Positions 6,221 through 15,647 of a stretch of DNA of 38,349 nt are shown here, in pieces. Where the stretch lies: positions 1 through 38,349 of the forward strand of contig QCJK01000014.1 in assembly GCA_003216075.1 (NCBI GenBank), read 5' to 3'. Source of the DNA: Prochlorococcus sp. AG-409-B05. GTDB taxonomy: Bacteria > Cyanobacteriota > Cyanobacteriia > PCC-6307 > Cyanobiaceae. The first letter of the stretch is position 1. Each line of letters opens with the position of its first letter. Made by a program: the position numbers and the translations under genes. Below the pieces are notes generated by a model. It had not been told where the DNA came from, ran no database searches, and saw nothing but the letters and a program-made list of their open reading frames with translations.

Positions 6221-8449
6221 CTATCCGAACTTACCTGCTGTTGAGCCTATTACAAAGGCTGCGTAAGTGACGGCAGTACCGACAACGAAGTGAGTAACAC
6301 CAACAAGACGAGCCTGAACAATAGAAAGAGCTACTGGCTTATCTCGCCATCCAACAAGGTTGGCAATAGGTGTGCGCTGATGAGCCCAAACCAGAGTTTC
6401 AATAAGCTCTTGCCAGTATCCTCTCCAGGAGATTAGGAACATGAAACCTGTGGCCCATACAAGGTGTCCCCATAGGAACATAAAAGCCCATGGTCCTAAT
6501 TCATTGACTCCAAATGGGTTGTAGCCATTGATTAACTGAGAACTATTAAGCCATAGATAATCTCTGAACCAACCCATTAGGTAAGTACCTGACTCGTTGA
6601 ACTGAGCTAGGTTCCCTTGCCAAATGGCTAGGTGTTTCCAGTGCCAGTAAAACTGAACCCAAGCAATTGTGTTTACTGACCAGAACAATGACATGTATGT
6701 GGCATCCCATGCAGAGGAGTCACAAGTACCGCCACGTCCAGGCCCATCACAAGGGAAGGAATAACCAAAATCCTTTTTGTCAGGAATTAACTTAGTTCCT
6801 CTTGCATCTAGAGCTCCTTTGATGAGAATCAAAGCTGTTGTGTGAATACCTAAAGCAATGCCGTGATGAACTAAGAAGTCAGCTGGTCCAATAGGAACAA
6901 AGTTAGTTAAGGCATCTTGTCTATTAATCATGTCCATCCAGTAATGATTACCGGGGACATTCGCAGCAGCAACAGTTGCTGCACTATTTGCATTGGCTAA
7001 TAGTGCGTCAATTCCATACATGGTTTTGCCACTAAATGCCTGAAGGGCTTGGGCAAAGACAGGCTCAATAAGAATCTGCTTTTCAGGAGTGCCAAAAGCT
7101 ACACAAACATCATTGTGTACATAAAGGCCCAAAGTATGGAAGCCGAGAAGCATGCATACCCAGCTCAAATGGCTTATCAATGCTTCCTTTGTTCCTAAAA
7201 CCCTTGCCAAAACATTGTCTTTGTTGAGCTCGGGATCGTAGTCACGAATAAAGAAGATAGCGCCGTGTGAGAACGCACCAGTCATTAACAAGATTGCTAT
7301 GTACTGGTGATGGGTATATAGAGCCGCTTGAGTTGTGTAGTCCTGAGCTATGTATGCATAAGAAGGGAGTGCACCCATATGGTGCGCAACCAAGCTGCAA
7401 GCAACACCAAGACATGCAAGTGCTAATCCAAGCTGGAAGTGCAAGGAATTGTTGACTGTCTCGTAAATCCCATTGTGATTAACTCCGAAATGACCTTTAT
7501 GTGGATCATTTGGATGGGATGTGTTGTGGGCTTCTGTGATTTCTTTAAGGGTATGGCCAATCCCGAAGGTGTTTCTATACATGTGACCACCGATAATCAT
7601 CACAACTCCTAGAGCGAGATGGTGATGGGCTATGTCAGTTAACCAAAGGGAACCAGTCTCAGGGTGTAATCCCCCCATAAAGGTATAGATGGCAGTACCT
7701 GCACCTTGAGATGTGCCAAATACATGATCCAAGGTATCTGGATTTTGAGCATAAGCTCCCCAATTACCAGTGAAAAATGGAACCAATCCATCTGGATGGG
7801 GTAGGACAGTTAGCCAGTTATCCCAGCCAACATGTTGACCACGAGATTCAGGTATAGCTACGTGAACGAGGTGAGCGTTCCAAGCGATATTTGTGAAGCC
7901 AAACAATACCGCAATGTGATGGTTGAGTTGAGCTTCAGCATTTTTGAACCAGGCCAATGAAGGACGGAACTTTGGCTGAAGATGCAACCAGCCGGCAAAA
8001 AGGAGCCAGCAAACCATGATGTTGATAAAAATCGCACCTTGGAATAGCTCCTCATTAGAGCGCATTCCGATTGTGTACCACCAGTGGTACAAGCCTGAAT
8101 AGGCAATATCTACTGGTCCACTAGCTCCAGCTTGAGTTAAGGCATCAGTGAGGCCTTGGCCAAAGTGTGGGTCCCAGATTGCGTGAGCGATAGGGCGAAC
8201 GTGAGTGGGGTCGGCGACCCATTGTTCAAAGTTGCCCTGCCAGGCGATATGGAACAGGTTGCCTGCAACCCATAGACCAATGATTGCGAGGTGACCGAAA
8301 TGAGTCGAGAAGATCTTTTGATAAAGACGCTCCTCGGTCATGCCGTCATGGCTCTCAAAATCATGAGCCGTGGCTATGCCGTACCAAATACGACGGGTTG
8401 TAGGGTCCTGTGCCAGACCCTGACTAAACGAAGGAAATTTCGTTGCCAT
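6221..8449 (-). CDS. psaB: Photosystem I P700 apoprotein A2 (PsaB)
   Basis: A 742-residue, multi-span thylakoid protein that pairs with PsaA to bind P700, the A0/A1 electron carriers and the FX iron-sulfur cluster. The FX-binding loop [12 protein letters not shown] is present with both cysteines. Many His-rich helices that ligate chlorophyll are visible (for example HHHLALGVV). The N-terminus [22 protein letters not shown] is typical (given here in two parts: [22 protein letters not shown]). Length is normal for the family. It is 22 bases downstream of psaA in one operon, and ends at a strong terminator. Confidence 0.99.
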   Translation of the reverse strand: MATKFPSFSQGLAQDPTTRRIWYGIATAHDFESHDGMTEERLYQKIFSTHFGHLAIIGLWVAGNLFHIAWQGNFEQWVADPTHVRPIAHAIWDPHFGQGLTDALTQAGASGPVDIAYSGLYHWWYTIGMRSNEELFQGAIFINIMVCWLLFAGWLHLQPKFRPSLAWFKNAEAQLNHHIAVLFGFTNIAWNAHLVHVAIPESRGQHVGWDNWLTVLPHPDGLVPFFTGNWGAYAQNPDTLDHVFGTSQGAGTAIYTFMGGLHPETGSLWLTDIAHHHLALGVVMIIGGHMYRNTFGIGHTLKEITEAHNTSHPNDPHKGHFGVNHNGIYETVNNSLHFQLGLALACLGVACSLVAHHMGALPSYAYIAQDYTTQAALYTHHQYIAILLMTGAFSHGAIFFIRDYDPELNKDNVLARVLGTKEALISHLSWVCMLLGFHTLGLYVHNDVCVAFGTPEKQILIEPVFAQALQAFSGKTMYGIDALLANANSAATVAAANVPGNHYWMDMINRQDALTNFVPIGPADFLVHHGIALGIHTTALILIKGALDARGTKLIPDKKDFGYSFPCDGPGRGGTCDSSAWDATYMSLFWSVNTIAWVQFYWHWKHLAIWQGNLAQFNESGTYLMGWFRDYLWLNSSQLINGYNPFGVNELGPWAFMFLWGHLVWATGFMFLISWRGYWQELIETLVWAHQRTPIANLVGWRDKPVALSIVQARLVGVTHFVVGTAVTYAAFVIGSTAGKFG

Positions 8450-8471
8450 GTGGGGATAAGGTCAGGAAAGG

Positions 8472-10742
8472 TCAGCCGAGCCCAATGAGGCGGGCATGGA
8501 AGAAGGCCCAGGTGGTCACAATGCCGCCTAGGAGGAAGTGGGTCACACCAACTGCGCGTCCTTGTGTGATTGAAAGAGCACGAGGTTGGATCGTTGGTGC
8601 CAACTTAAGCTTGTTGTGAGCCCAAAGAATGGATTCAAACAACTCCTGCCAGTAGCCGCGGCCAGTGAACAGGAACATTAGGCTAAAGGCCCAGATGAAG
8701 TGTGCTCCAAGGAATAACAAACTATAGCCGGCATTGGAGTTGCCGTAGCCAGTGAGAACCTGTGAGGATTGTGCCCATAGGAAGTCACGAAGCCAACCAT
8801 TAATTGTGATAGAGCTTTGGGCAAAGTTGCCGCCAGTAAGTCCCCATACATCGCTCTGCATCTTCCATGAGAAGTAGAAGATAATGACCGAAATGGAGTT
8901 ATACATCCAGAAGAGGCCTAGGAAAACATGGTCCCAGGAAGACACTTGACATGTACCACCTCGTCCAGGTCCATCACATGGGAAACGGAAGCCTAGATTG
9001 GCCTTGTCAGGGATAAGGCGAGAGCTTCTAGCAAATAGAACGCCCTTAAAGAGGATAAGCAAAGTGACGTGAATGGTAAAAGCATGAACATGATGGATCA
9101 TCAAATCTGCAGTACCTAGAGGCATCGAGAAGGCCTCACTCACTCCGCCAGGCAAATTGCCAGCATTAACAAGAGATGCTGTGCCAATTGAGCCATTCCA
9201 GATGTTTTGCGTCCATTGAGCAAATACTGGTTGTAGCTGTATAGCTGTGTCGCTGAACATGTCCCCTGGGCGCCCCAAGGCTCGCATTACATCGTTATGG
9301 ATATAAAGACCGAAGCTATGGAAGCCTATGAACATGCAAACCCAGTTCAATTGACTGATAATTGCATCACGTGCTTTCAGAATGCGATCAAGGACGTTGT
9401 CGACATGTAGAGCTGGGTCATAATCTCGAACCATTGCTATACCGCCGTGGGCTGCCGCACCACAAATCATTAATCCTCCAATCCACATGTGATGTGTGAA
9501 AAGGCCCAAAACTGTTGGGTGATCAAGTGAAATGTAGGGATAAGCAGGTAGAGCGTATTGATGATGCGCAACAACGATGCTTCCTGAACCGATCATGGCC
9601 AGGTTGATGCTCAATTGGGCATGCCAGCTGTTGCTCAAAAATTCAAAGATGCCCTGGTGTCCTTTGGGCGCTGGGAAAAGGATTGGATCGCCTTTGGCGT
9701 TATCCATTATTTCCTTCATGTTGTGACCAACGCCATGAACGGCGTTACCCCACATATGACCACCGAAGACAGCGAAAACACCCCAGGCTAAGTGGTGGTG
9801 TGAAATGTCTGTCATCCAAAGGCTTCCCGTGATGGGATTCAAGCCACCCTTGTTGGTGAGAATATCGCTGAAGGCCCACCAGTTAAGAGTAAAGAAGTTT
9901 TCAACTGTCCGACCATCCAGACTTGGGAAGATTTGGCTTGCCACTGCTGGATTGCAAAGCGTTGTGGTTGGAACGTCTGCAGCACTAGCAATGGTTACAC
10001 CATCTATAACAAGAGGCTTGCCAGCATCAATAGCGTCTAACAATGCAGCAGTTGGTGCACCAATGTGAATTAAGTGACCAGCCCAGGCTATTGAGCCTAA
10101 ACCAAACAGAATTATCTGATGGTGCTGCATCATTGGTTCAATTTTCTTGAACCATTCGAGCTTTGGAGCAGTCTTGTGATAGTGGTAAATGCCTCCGTGG
10201 AGCATGAGAGCAGCCATCACAACAGCACCTATGGCTAATGCCATTAGTTGTGCTTCTGTGGTAATGCCCCAGGATCTCCACATCTGGAAAATACCTGAGG
10301 TGATCTGAAGGCCATTGAATCCGGCCCCCATATCACCATTCATAATTTCTTGTCCAACGATTGGCCAGAGCACCTGCGCACTTGGTTTCACGTGCGTTGG
10401 GTCTGCCAACCATCCGGAATAGTTGGAGAATCTGGCGCCATGGAAAAAGGCACCACTTAACCAAACAAATACAACTGCTAAGTGACCGAAGTGGGCCGAG
10501 AAGATCTTTCGACTTGTTTCTTCGAGATCACCTATATGGGTATCGAAGTCGTGGGCGTCTGCGTGGAGGTTCCAAATCCAGGTTGTGGTTTTGGGACCTT
10601 TGGAAAGCTTTGTAGAGAAAAACCCGGGTTTGCCGAGCTTGTCATAGTCGACTGGTGAATTGTCCCTGTCGACAGGCTGGTTATAGGGAGTAGGTACTCC
10701 TGAAGCCTTAGCTTCCCCACGCTCTGGTGGGCTAATGGTCAT
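8472..10742 (-). CDS. psaA: Photosystem I P700 apoprotein A1 (PsaA)
   Basis: A 756-residue core subunit of PSI. It has the FX loop [12 protein letters not shown], which supplies the other two cysteine ligands of the shared 4Fe-4S cluster. N-terminal [10 protein letters not shown] and the [13 protein letters not shown] segment are classic PsaA. It contains an internal soluble loop near residues 230-275 (around the [13 protein letters not shown] stretch) between membrane helices. The start at 10742 is preceded by GAGG about 9 bases upstream. It is the first gene of psaA-psaB. A candidate promoter with an inverted repeat lies about 110-140 bases upstream. Confidence 0.99.
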   Translation of the reverse strand: MTISPPERGEAKASGVPTPYNQPVDRDNSPVDYDKLGKPGFFSTKLSKGPKTTTWIWNLHADAHDFDTHIGDLEETSRKIFSAHFGHLAVVFVWLSGAFFHGARFSNYSGWLADPTHVKPSAQVLWPIVGQEIMNGDMGAGFNGLQITSGIFQMWRSWGITTEAQLMALAIGAVVMAALMLHGGIYHYHKTAPKLEWFKKIEPMMQHHQIILFGLGSIAWAGHLIHIGAPTAALLDAIDAGKPLVIDGVTIASAADVPTTTLCNPAVASQIFPSLDGRTVENFFTLNWWAFSDILTNKGGLNPITGSLWMTDISHHHLAWGVFAVFGGHMWGNAVHGVGHNMKEIMDNAKGDPILFPAPKGHQGIFEFLSNSWHAQLSINLAMIGSGSIVVAHHQYALPAYPYISLDHPTVLGLFTHHMWIGGLMICGAAAHGGIAMVRDYDPALHVDNVLDRILKARDAIISQLNWVCMFIGFHSFGLYIHNDVMRALGRPGDMFSDTAIQLQPVFAQWTQNIWNGSIGTASLVNAGNLPGGVSEAFSMPLGTADLMIHHVHAFTIHVTLLILFKGVLFARSSRLIPDKANLGFRFPCDGPGRGGTCQVSSWDHVFLGLFWMYNSISVIIFYFSWKMQSDVWGLTGGNFAQSSITINGWLRDFLWAQSSQVLTGYGNSNAGYSLLFLGAHFIWAFSLMFLFTGRGYWQELFESILWAHNKLKLAPTIQPRALSITQGRAVGVTHFLLGGIVTTWAFFHARLIGLG

Positions 10743-11142
10743 CGAGAGGTTCCTCGAGGTAGTGGTCGAGGTGGAGGGCCACCCTTTTGACAGGCCTTAA
10801 AGCTGTTACGAGTAAAGGAGGAGAAGCCAGCTGTTAGTTGGCATTAGCCCCTTATACCAATGCTTTTCAAGGATTGACCTTGAATTAAGCATTGCCGCAA
10901 CGAAACCTTTAAGGGATCCGCTTTCGAAATAATAGATCCGTTAGGCCAGTTACTACTCATGCAAGTAACAAATGTTCTACCCCTGCGCCAATTGGTTTCC
11001 CTTTGGGCTCTCAATTATGAAAAATCTTCAAAGTCAAGCTTAATTTACTTAATTTTACAGCGAAAGCGGTCTTATCTAAGGCAATTTTAAGCCTCAAATA
11101 ATTTATGTAGGGCTATGGTTTTGCTTCTGCAGACTATTTTGC
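10743..11142. other. Divergent regulatory gap psaA / exported protein
   Basis: This 400-base gap holds the psaA leader and promoter on the minus strand. It also holds the upstream region of the exported-protein gene on the plus strand. Near psaA there are repeated cgagg/cctcg elements (10744-10775). Further out are the candidate -10 and the inverted repeat described separately. A 43-codon + strand frame at 10959-11090 has random-looking composition and I do not call it a gene. Confidence 0.5.
10851..10884 (-). promoter_or_regulatory. Candidate psaA promoter with inverted repeat
   Basis: On the minus strand a TATAAG hexamer (10851-10856) resembles a -10 box, giving a leader of about 100 bases before psaA. 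Nine bases upstream of it is a perfect 7-bp inverted repeat, TTCAAGG-TCAAT-CCTTGAA (10866-10884), that covers the position of a -35 box. No good TTGACA is present at normal spacing. The layout would suit a regulator-dependent promoter, but transcription start data are absent, so this is inference. It does not match the HLR1 direct-repeat consensus bound by RpaB. Confidence 0.35.
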
Positions 11143-12195
11143 GTGACATTTTCTTGTAGTCGCTGGATGTTGATAGCTTTTGTGAGCAGATCGCTTGAGG
11201 GGTTTGCCTTAAGCATTATTGCTTTTATTTTGATCACTTTAAACTTTCTTCCAGTTCAAGCGGAACCTGTACCAATTTCGCAAATGGTTGAACAGGAGGC
11301 AATGGATGTGGTGTCAGCGAAGGAGATGTCTGAAGCCTTGCCGAGTATTACTTTAAAGGAAGTTGCGCCACCAAGTGCAGTTCAACAATTTCGAGAAGAA
11401 TTAGTTGGATATCACCCGAAATTGAATTTTATAGGGCCTTCTAAGAAAGAAGTTTTAGATCAGGAAAATATTGAATTAGTTTTCGATTTAATTAATTGGC
11501 CTTTGTCAAATGATAAAGACTTTGGGATAGGTCCTCATGTTGTTGTTCAGGTGGATGAATGTAAGCCTTTGCGTATAAGTGAACAAAAAAATGGAAGAAT
11601 AATTGCTCCTCTTAAAAGTTTAACCCCAGGAAGTCATAGAGTTATTGTATATGCTGCATATCCTTGGGGTGAAGCAGTTAAAGAACCTGGTGCAAGTATG
11701 CAACTAAGACTTCATAAATATAAAGAACTTATAGGGACTCAGCCAGATTTAGGGAGTATTTGGCTTTCACCTATAAGTCCGGAGCTTTTATCGTATGAAG
11801 TTCCACTCTTAATTGATTCAATCATATGGAATGCACCTATACAAGGATTGAAAGAAGGAGATGATCAGTGGAGATTGAAAGTCACTGTTAATGGTAATAG
11901 TTTTTTAATGGATAATCAGGAGGCTATATGGGTTGATGGATTTTCTTCTAGGGAAAAGAATTTTGTACAGTTCGAACTTCTAAATGCATTTAGTGAGGCA
12001 ATAGATCCAGTCTTTAATAATCGAATTTTAGTTTTAAATTCTGAGAGTTTAAATAATAAGGTATGGACTCAGGCAAGCCTTGATCAAGAACAAATTTCAA
12101 GTTTGTTAGGGCTGAGTCAGGTTGCCAATTCTCTGGAGTCGAGTCAGGAAATGAATCAGATGAACAATATATACATTTCTGAAAAGCAAGAATAG
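11143..12195 (+). CDS. Conserved-looking exported protein of unknown function
   Basis: A 350-residue protein from GTG 11143; an ATG at 11167 would shorten it by 8 residues and keep the signal peptide. A signal peptide is clear: a hydrophobic stretch FALSIIAFILITLNFL and a likely cut after PVQA near residue 40. The mature part is acidic and predicted beta-rich, with no Cys motif, no membrane helix and no enzyme signature that I recognise. Segments such as HVVVQVDECKPLRI and TPGSHRVIVYAAYPWGEA recall an Ig-like or carbohydrate-binding sandwich, but this is weak. It lies divergent to psaA and ends in a hairpin that includes its own stop codon. Periplasm or thylakoid lumen are both possible. Confidence 0.8.
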   Translation: MTFSCSRWMLIAFVSRSLEGFALSIIAFILITLNFLPVQAEPVPISQMVEQEAMDVVSAKEMSEALPSITLKEVAPPSAVQQFREELVGYHPKLNFIGPSKKEVLDQENIELVFDLINWPLSNDKDFGIGPHVVVQVDECKPLRISEQKNGRIIAPLKSLTPGSHRVIVYAAYPWGEAVKEPGASMQLRLHKYKELIGTQPDLGSIWLSPISPELLSYEVPLLIDSIIWNAPIQGLKEGDDQWRLKVTVNGNSFLMDNQEAIWVDGFSSREKNFVQFELLNAFSEAIDPVFNNRILVLNSESLNNKVWTQASLDQEQISSLLGLSQVANSLESSQEMNQMNNIYISEKQE

Positions 12196-12223
12196 ATTTT
12201 TTGAATGGTCAAATCTATTCTTG
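12187..12223 (+). terminator. Hairpin spanning the stop of the exported-protein gene
   Basis: A perfect 13-bp stem (caagaatagattt at 12187-12199 with aaatctattcttg at 12211-12223) and an 11-base loop. The left arm contains the TAG stop at 12193-12195. No T-run follows, so termination or 3'-end protection are both possible. Confidence 0.5.
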
Positions 12224-12442
12224 AGAAGAAGATGGATGAAGTGATTATTTGAATTTTCAAGTAGGTTTAATTTCTATTCCTTCATATGTCATGATTGAAG
12301 CCGTAAATATATTATTATAATTTCCAGTTATTGTTCTTAAACAACTTTTGAAATGATGGCAGATTCCTTGCTTGCCAATTCAGATCAAATCCATAGTCTT
12401 ATTTAGATCATCATTACCTACACAAGCATTCCCTATTTAAAC

Positions 12443-14269
12443 TTGGCCAAGAAAATTGCTTTTGGACTTTCCGTTAGTTCCTGGTTGTTACTCCAAAGAC
12501 TTCAGCAACGAAATCATGTCGACAAGTTGGCCCTCTCTCCTGGTGCTGCTTCCTGTATTACCAATCTTCCAAAGAATGTACTTATAGGGCCTGCTTTTGA
12601 ATTACTTACTAAGCATTGGGAAAAGGGAACTGTTTTTTTAATCGTTGGATCCCTTGGCTCAGTTATTCGACTAGTGGCTCCTCTTCTTGAAAATAAAGAT
12701 ATTGATCCTGCAGTAATAGTTTTAGATTCAAAAGCTTCTCAAGTGGTTCCACTGTTGAGTTGCCACAAGGGTGGGGCGCAAGATTTGGCAATCCAAATCG
12801 CAGAAGATTTAGGGGCTAAGGTTGTTATTACGGGTGATTCATGGATTCAAGGTCGGATACCTCTTGACAGTTTTGGTGAGTCTTGGGGATGGAAAAGAAC
12901 TGGTGACCGCAATCTTTGGCATCAGTTAATGATTCAACAATCACTAGGACATAAAACTATTTTTTTTCAAAGTTCAGGGTCCAACTTATGGCAAACAACA
13001 AGAGGAGCTTCTAATTCTTTAAACTTTTCAGGTTCTGAGTTGGAAGTTTCTTCTGTCCCTCTCAGTATTGGCCCAGAGTTGTCACACCATTGTTGTTGGC
13101 ATCCAGCTACACTTTGGATTGGGGTTGGTTGTGAAAGGAATACAAGTCGGACTCTTATTGAGAGATCTTTGCAGGCAGCATTTGCAAAGGCTGGACTTGC
13201 CCAAGAAGCAGTAGCGGGAATGGCAACACTTGATAATAAATTTGATGAATCTGCGCTTATTGATATTTCTAAGAATAGAAAATGGCCAATTAGATTTTTT
13301 GCTGCAGCGATTCTTTCATCGGTTTTAGTCCCCAACCCTTCTGAAATAGTTAAAGATGAGGTTGGCACTCCATCAGTAGCCGAAGCAGCAGCTTTGTTGG
13401 CCGCTGGGGAAGAAAGTTTTTTGCGACAAAAAAAGACTATTTATCATTCTTCATTTGATGAAAATGGTGCAGTAACAATTGCAATAGCTGAAGCAAAAAA
13501 TCCTTTCTCACCTGAGAGAGGTGAATTACATCTTGTTGGAAGTGGGCCAGGTGAATTGTCATTTTTAACTCATGATGCTCGTCAAGCACTTTCTAGGAGT
13601 GCTATTTGGATTGGTTATGGCCTTTATCTTGATTTTTTGGAACCTTTAAGACGTCATGATCAAGCCTGTATTCGTGGTGAATTGACTAGAGAAAAAGATA
13701 GATGTCAACAAGCTCTTGACCTTGCCATGGAAGGAGTAAGAGTTGCACTTGTTTCATCAGGAGATAGTGGCATATATGGCATGGCTGGACTGGCTTTGGA
13801 GCTTTTGTTAAGGATATCTGAGGATCAACGTCCAAAGTTTTTTGTTCATCCTGGAATATCTGCAATTCAAATCGCTGCATCTAGATTAGGAGCGCCAATC
13901 ATGAATGATTTTTGTGTCGTCAGTCTTAGTGATCGATTGACTCCTTGGAACAAAATTGAGGAAAGATTACTTGGCGCAGCTATAGGAGATTTTGTTATTG
14001 CTTTATATAATCCAAAATCAAAAGATCGTAACTGGCAGTTAAAAAAGGCAATTAATTTGTTGCTTCAATATCGATCAGCAGATACCCCAGTAGCCTTGGC
14101 AAGGCAAGTTAGTCGTCCATCCGAAAAAGTTGACATATATTCCCTTGATGCTGTTCCTTTGGAAGTAGTCGACATGTTTACTATCGTATTAATAGGTAAT
14201 AGCCTTAGCAGAATAAATGATGGATGGTTCCTCACACCAAGGGGATATGAGGATACCCTGCATGTATAG
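12443..14269 (+). CDS. cobJ: CbiG-CobJ fusion: cobalamin-precursor ring-contraction protein
   Basis: A 608-residue two-part protein of the cobalamin (B12) pathway. The N-terminal part (to about 330) is CbiG-like, including LWIGVGCERNTS near 225, the signature of the CbiG C-terminal domain. CbiG opens the delta-lactone of cobalt-precorrin-5A. The C-terminal part (about 360-600) is a precorrin-3B C17-methyltransferase (CobJ/CbiH) of the tetrapyrrole methylase fold: GELHLVGSGPG, then VALVSSGDSGIYGMAG and IALYNPKSKDRNWQL. The start is TTG 12443, the only good start giving the family-like N-terminus (AKKIAFGLSV). No B12-box or other cobalamin riboswitch is visible in the 247 bases upstream. It is followed, convergently, by a tRNA gene 10 bases away. 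Confidence 0.93.
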   Translation: MAKKIAFGLSVSSWLLLQRLQQRNHVDKLALSPGAASCITNLPKNVLIGPAFELLTKHWEKGTVFLIVGSLGSVIRLVAPLLENKDIDPAVIVLDSKASQVVPLLSCHKGGAQDLAIQIAEDLGAKVVITGDSWIQGRIPLDSFGESWGWKRTGDRNLWHQLMIQQSLGHKTIFFQSSGSNLWQTTRGASNSLNFSGSELEVSSVPLSIGPELSHHCCWHPATLWIGVGCERNTSRTLIERSLQAAFAKAGLAQEAVAGMATLDNKFDESALIDISKNRKWPIRFFAAAILSSVLVPNPSEIVKDEVGTPSVAEAAALLAAGEESFLRQKKTIYHSSFDENGAVTIAIAEAKNPFSPERGELHLVGSGPGELSFLTHDARQALSRSAIWIGYGLYLDFLEPLRRHDQACIRGELTREKDRCQQALDLAMEGVRVALVSSGDSGIYGMAGLALELLLRISEDQRPKFFVHPGISAIQIAASRLGAPIMNDFCVVSLSDRLTPWNKIEERLLGAAIGDFVIALYNPKSKDRNWQLKKAINLLLQYRSADTPVALARQVSRPSEKVDIYSLDAVPLEVVDMFTIVLIGNSLSRINDGWFLTPRGYEDTLHV

Positions 14270-14279
14270 CTGGTTTTAG

Positions 14280-14356
14280 TGGTCGGGATGACAGGATTCG
14301 AACCTGTGTCCCCTTCGTCCCGAACGAAGTGCGCTACCAAACTGCGCTACATCCCG
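14280..14356 (-). tRNA. tRNA-Pro (anticodon CGG), CCA encoded
   Basis: On the minus strand the sequence folds as a full cloverleaf. The acceptor CGGGATG pairs with CATCCCG, the D stem is GCGC/GCGC, and the anticodon stem CTTCG/CGAAG carries loop TTCGGGA (anticodon CGG, reads CCG). The T arm is ACAGG-TTCGAAT-CCTGT. The discriminator A at 14283 is followed by a template-encoded CCA (14282-14280). There is no intron. It lies between the convergent cobJ fusion and the divergent lipA. Confidence 0.96.
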
Positions 14357-14423
14357 ATCAATTTAGATTGATTTTAGAAGATGATTACTAAAGCAACTTA
14401 TGTTGCTCCAAAGTTTCTAAAAT

Positions 14424-15314
14424 GTGTTTGCTACCAGAAGAGAATTGTCTAAACCAAGTTGGTTGAGAGTCAAGGCTCCACAAAATGAGCGTATTGGGTC
14501 TTTGTCAGATTTACTGATTGATCTCAAGCTGAATACTGTCTGCCAGGAAGCTAGTTGTCCAAATATTGGAGAATGTTTTGCAGGAGGAACAGCAACTTTT
14601 TTGATAATGGGACCTGGGTGTACTCGGAGATGTCCTTATTGTGATATTGACTTCACTAAGAGAGTGCCCTCTTTAGATATAACTGAGCCCTTGCGTATTG
14701 GTGAAGCAGTTATACGTATGAAATTGCGACATGTAGTTATTACTTCCGTGAATCGAGATGATTTAGATGATGGAGGGGCAAGTCATTTTGTAGCTTGTAT
14801 TGAGGAAGTTAGAAAACGTTCTCCTCTAACAACCATTGAGTTACTGATCCCAGACCTTTGTGGGAATTGGAATGCATTAGCTCTAATAATGAAAGCAAAA
14901 CCAAATGTTTTGAATCACAATATTGAAACAGTCCCAAGACTTTATAGGAGTGTTCGTCCACAAGCTATTTATGAGCGTTCATTAGATCTTTTGGAGAAAG
15001 TTAGTAAAGGATGGCCTAAGGTTTATACCAAATCAGGATTAATGGTTGGACTTGGTGAGACAGATGAAGAGGTACTCGCAGTACTTAGGGACTTAAGTTC
15101 TCATAAAGTAGATATCGTCACGATTGGTCAGTATCTTTCACCAAGTAATAAGCATTTAAAGGTGGATCGTTTTGTAGAGCCTCATCAGTTTAAGCAATAT
15201 AGTTCTTATGGAGAGAATGAATTGAACTTTTTGCAAGTAGTTAGTTCTCCTTTGACTAGAAGTAGTTATCATGCAGGTGAAGTTCACCGCCTGATGAAAG
15301 AATATCCACGTTGA
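14424..15314 (+). CDS. lipA: Lipoyl synthase
   Basis: A 296-residue radical SAM enzyme that inserts two sulfurs into octanoyl groups on lipoate-dependent proteins. Both clusters are visible. The auxiliary cluster motif C-x4-C-x5-C is at C40, C45 and C51 ([12 protein letters not shown]), and the radical SAM motif C-x3-C-x2-C is at C66, C70 and C73 (CTRRCPYC). The start is GTG 14424, since the ATG two bases upstream is in another frame and gives a short product. The stop is 2 bases from that of the convergent YciI-like gene. Length is normal for LipA. Confidence 0.96.
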   Translation: MFATRRELSKPSWLRVKAPQNERIGSLSDLLIDLKLNTVCQEASCPNIGECFAGGTATFLIMGPGCTRRCPYCDIDFTKRVPSLDITEPLRIGEAVIRMKLRHVVITSVNRDDLDDGGASHFVACIEEVRKRSPLTTIELLIPDLCGNWNALALIMKAKPNVLNHNIETVPRLYRSVRPQAIYERSLDLLEKVSKGWPKVYTKSGLMVGLGETDEEVLAVLRDLSSHKVDIVTIGQYLSPSNKHLKVDRFVEPHQFKQYSSYGENELNFLQVVSSPLTRSSYHAGEVHRLMKEYPR

Positions 15315-15316
15315 AT

Positions 15317-15625
15317 TTATTGCAAGATATTTTCTTGAACTATCTTCCATTCCTCAAGGTGCCAGTTAACAAGTCCAAAGGTTATCATTGGATCTTCTTT
15401 GACTAATTCTTTTGCCTTCTTAAATGATGCAGCTTCTAGTATAAGTAAGCCTCCTCCACCAGGGTTCTGATTCTCGTCGACTAAATATCCGCTTGAAACT
15501 TTTACTCCAGATAGTTGTAGTTTAGCGACCCACTCATGATGCATATCTAAATACTTTCTCCTTTGGTTAGGCTGAAGTTTTTCAGTAGCAAGCTTGAATT
15601 TTTCAGTCTTGATGTACCAAGGCAT
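15317..15625 (-). CDS. YciI-like (YCII-domain) protein
   Basis: A 102-residue protein from ATG 15625 (MPWYIKTEKF); the frame is open to 15658, but that would run into the upstream glutamate synthase gene. It resembles the YCII-related alpha+beta fold: a start strand WYIKTE, then HHEWVAKLQLSGVKVSSGYL, GGGLLILEA, and KELVKEDPMITFGLVNWHL. The conserved His (HHEW) and Asp (EDP) of the family are present. Some family members are dehydrochlorinases or bind small molecules, but the role here is unknown. It lies 22 bases downstream of the gltB/glsF stop and may be cotranscribed. Confidence 0.85.
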   Translation of the reverse strand: MPWYIKTEKFKLATEKLQPNQRRKYLDMHHEWVAKLQLSGVKVSSGYLVDENQNPGGGGLLILEAASFKKAKELVKEDPMITFGLVNWHLEEWKIVQENILQ

Positions 15626-15647
15626 AGTTTTACTGACTAGAGAATTT

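Noticed and set aside
10959-11090. 43-codon + strand ORF in the psaA upstream gap
   Set aside because: Composition is Leu/Ser/Lys/Arg-rich as in random AT-rich DNA, there is no ribosome-binding sequence, and it would occupy the psaA control region.
12196-12442. Cobalamin riboswitch before the CbiG-CobJ gene
   Set aside because: No B12-box-like sequence or multi-helix element could be recognised in this 247-base gap.
12967-13368. 133-codon frame antisense to the CbiG part of the fusion gene
   Set aside because: Shadow of a confidently identified gene, with Ser/Thr/Ala-rich random composition.
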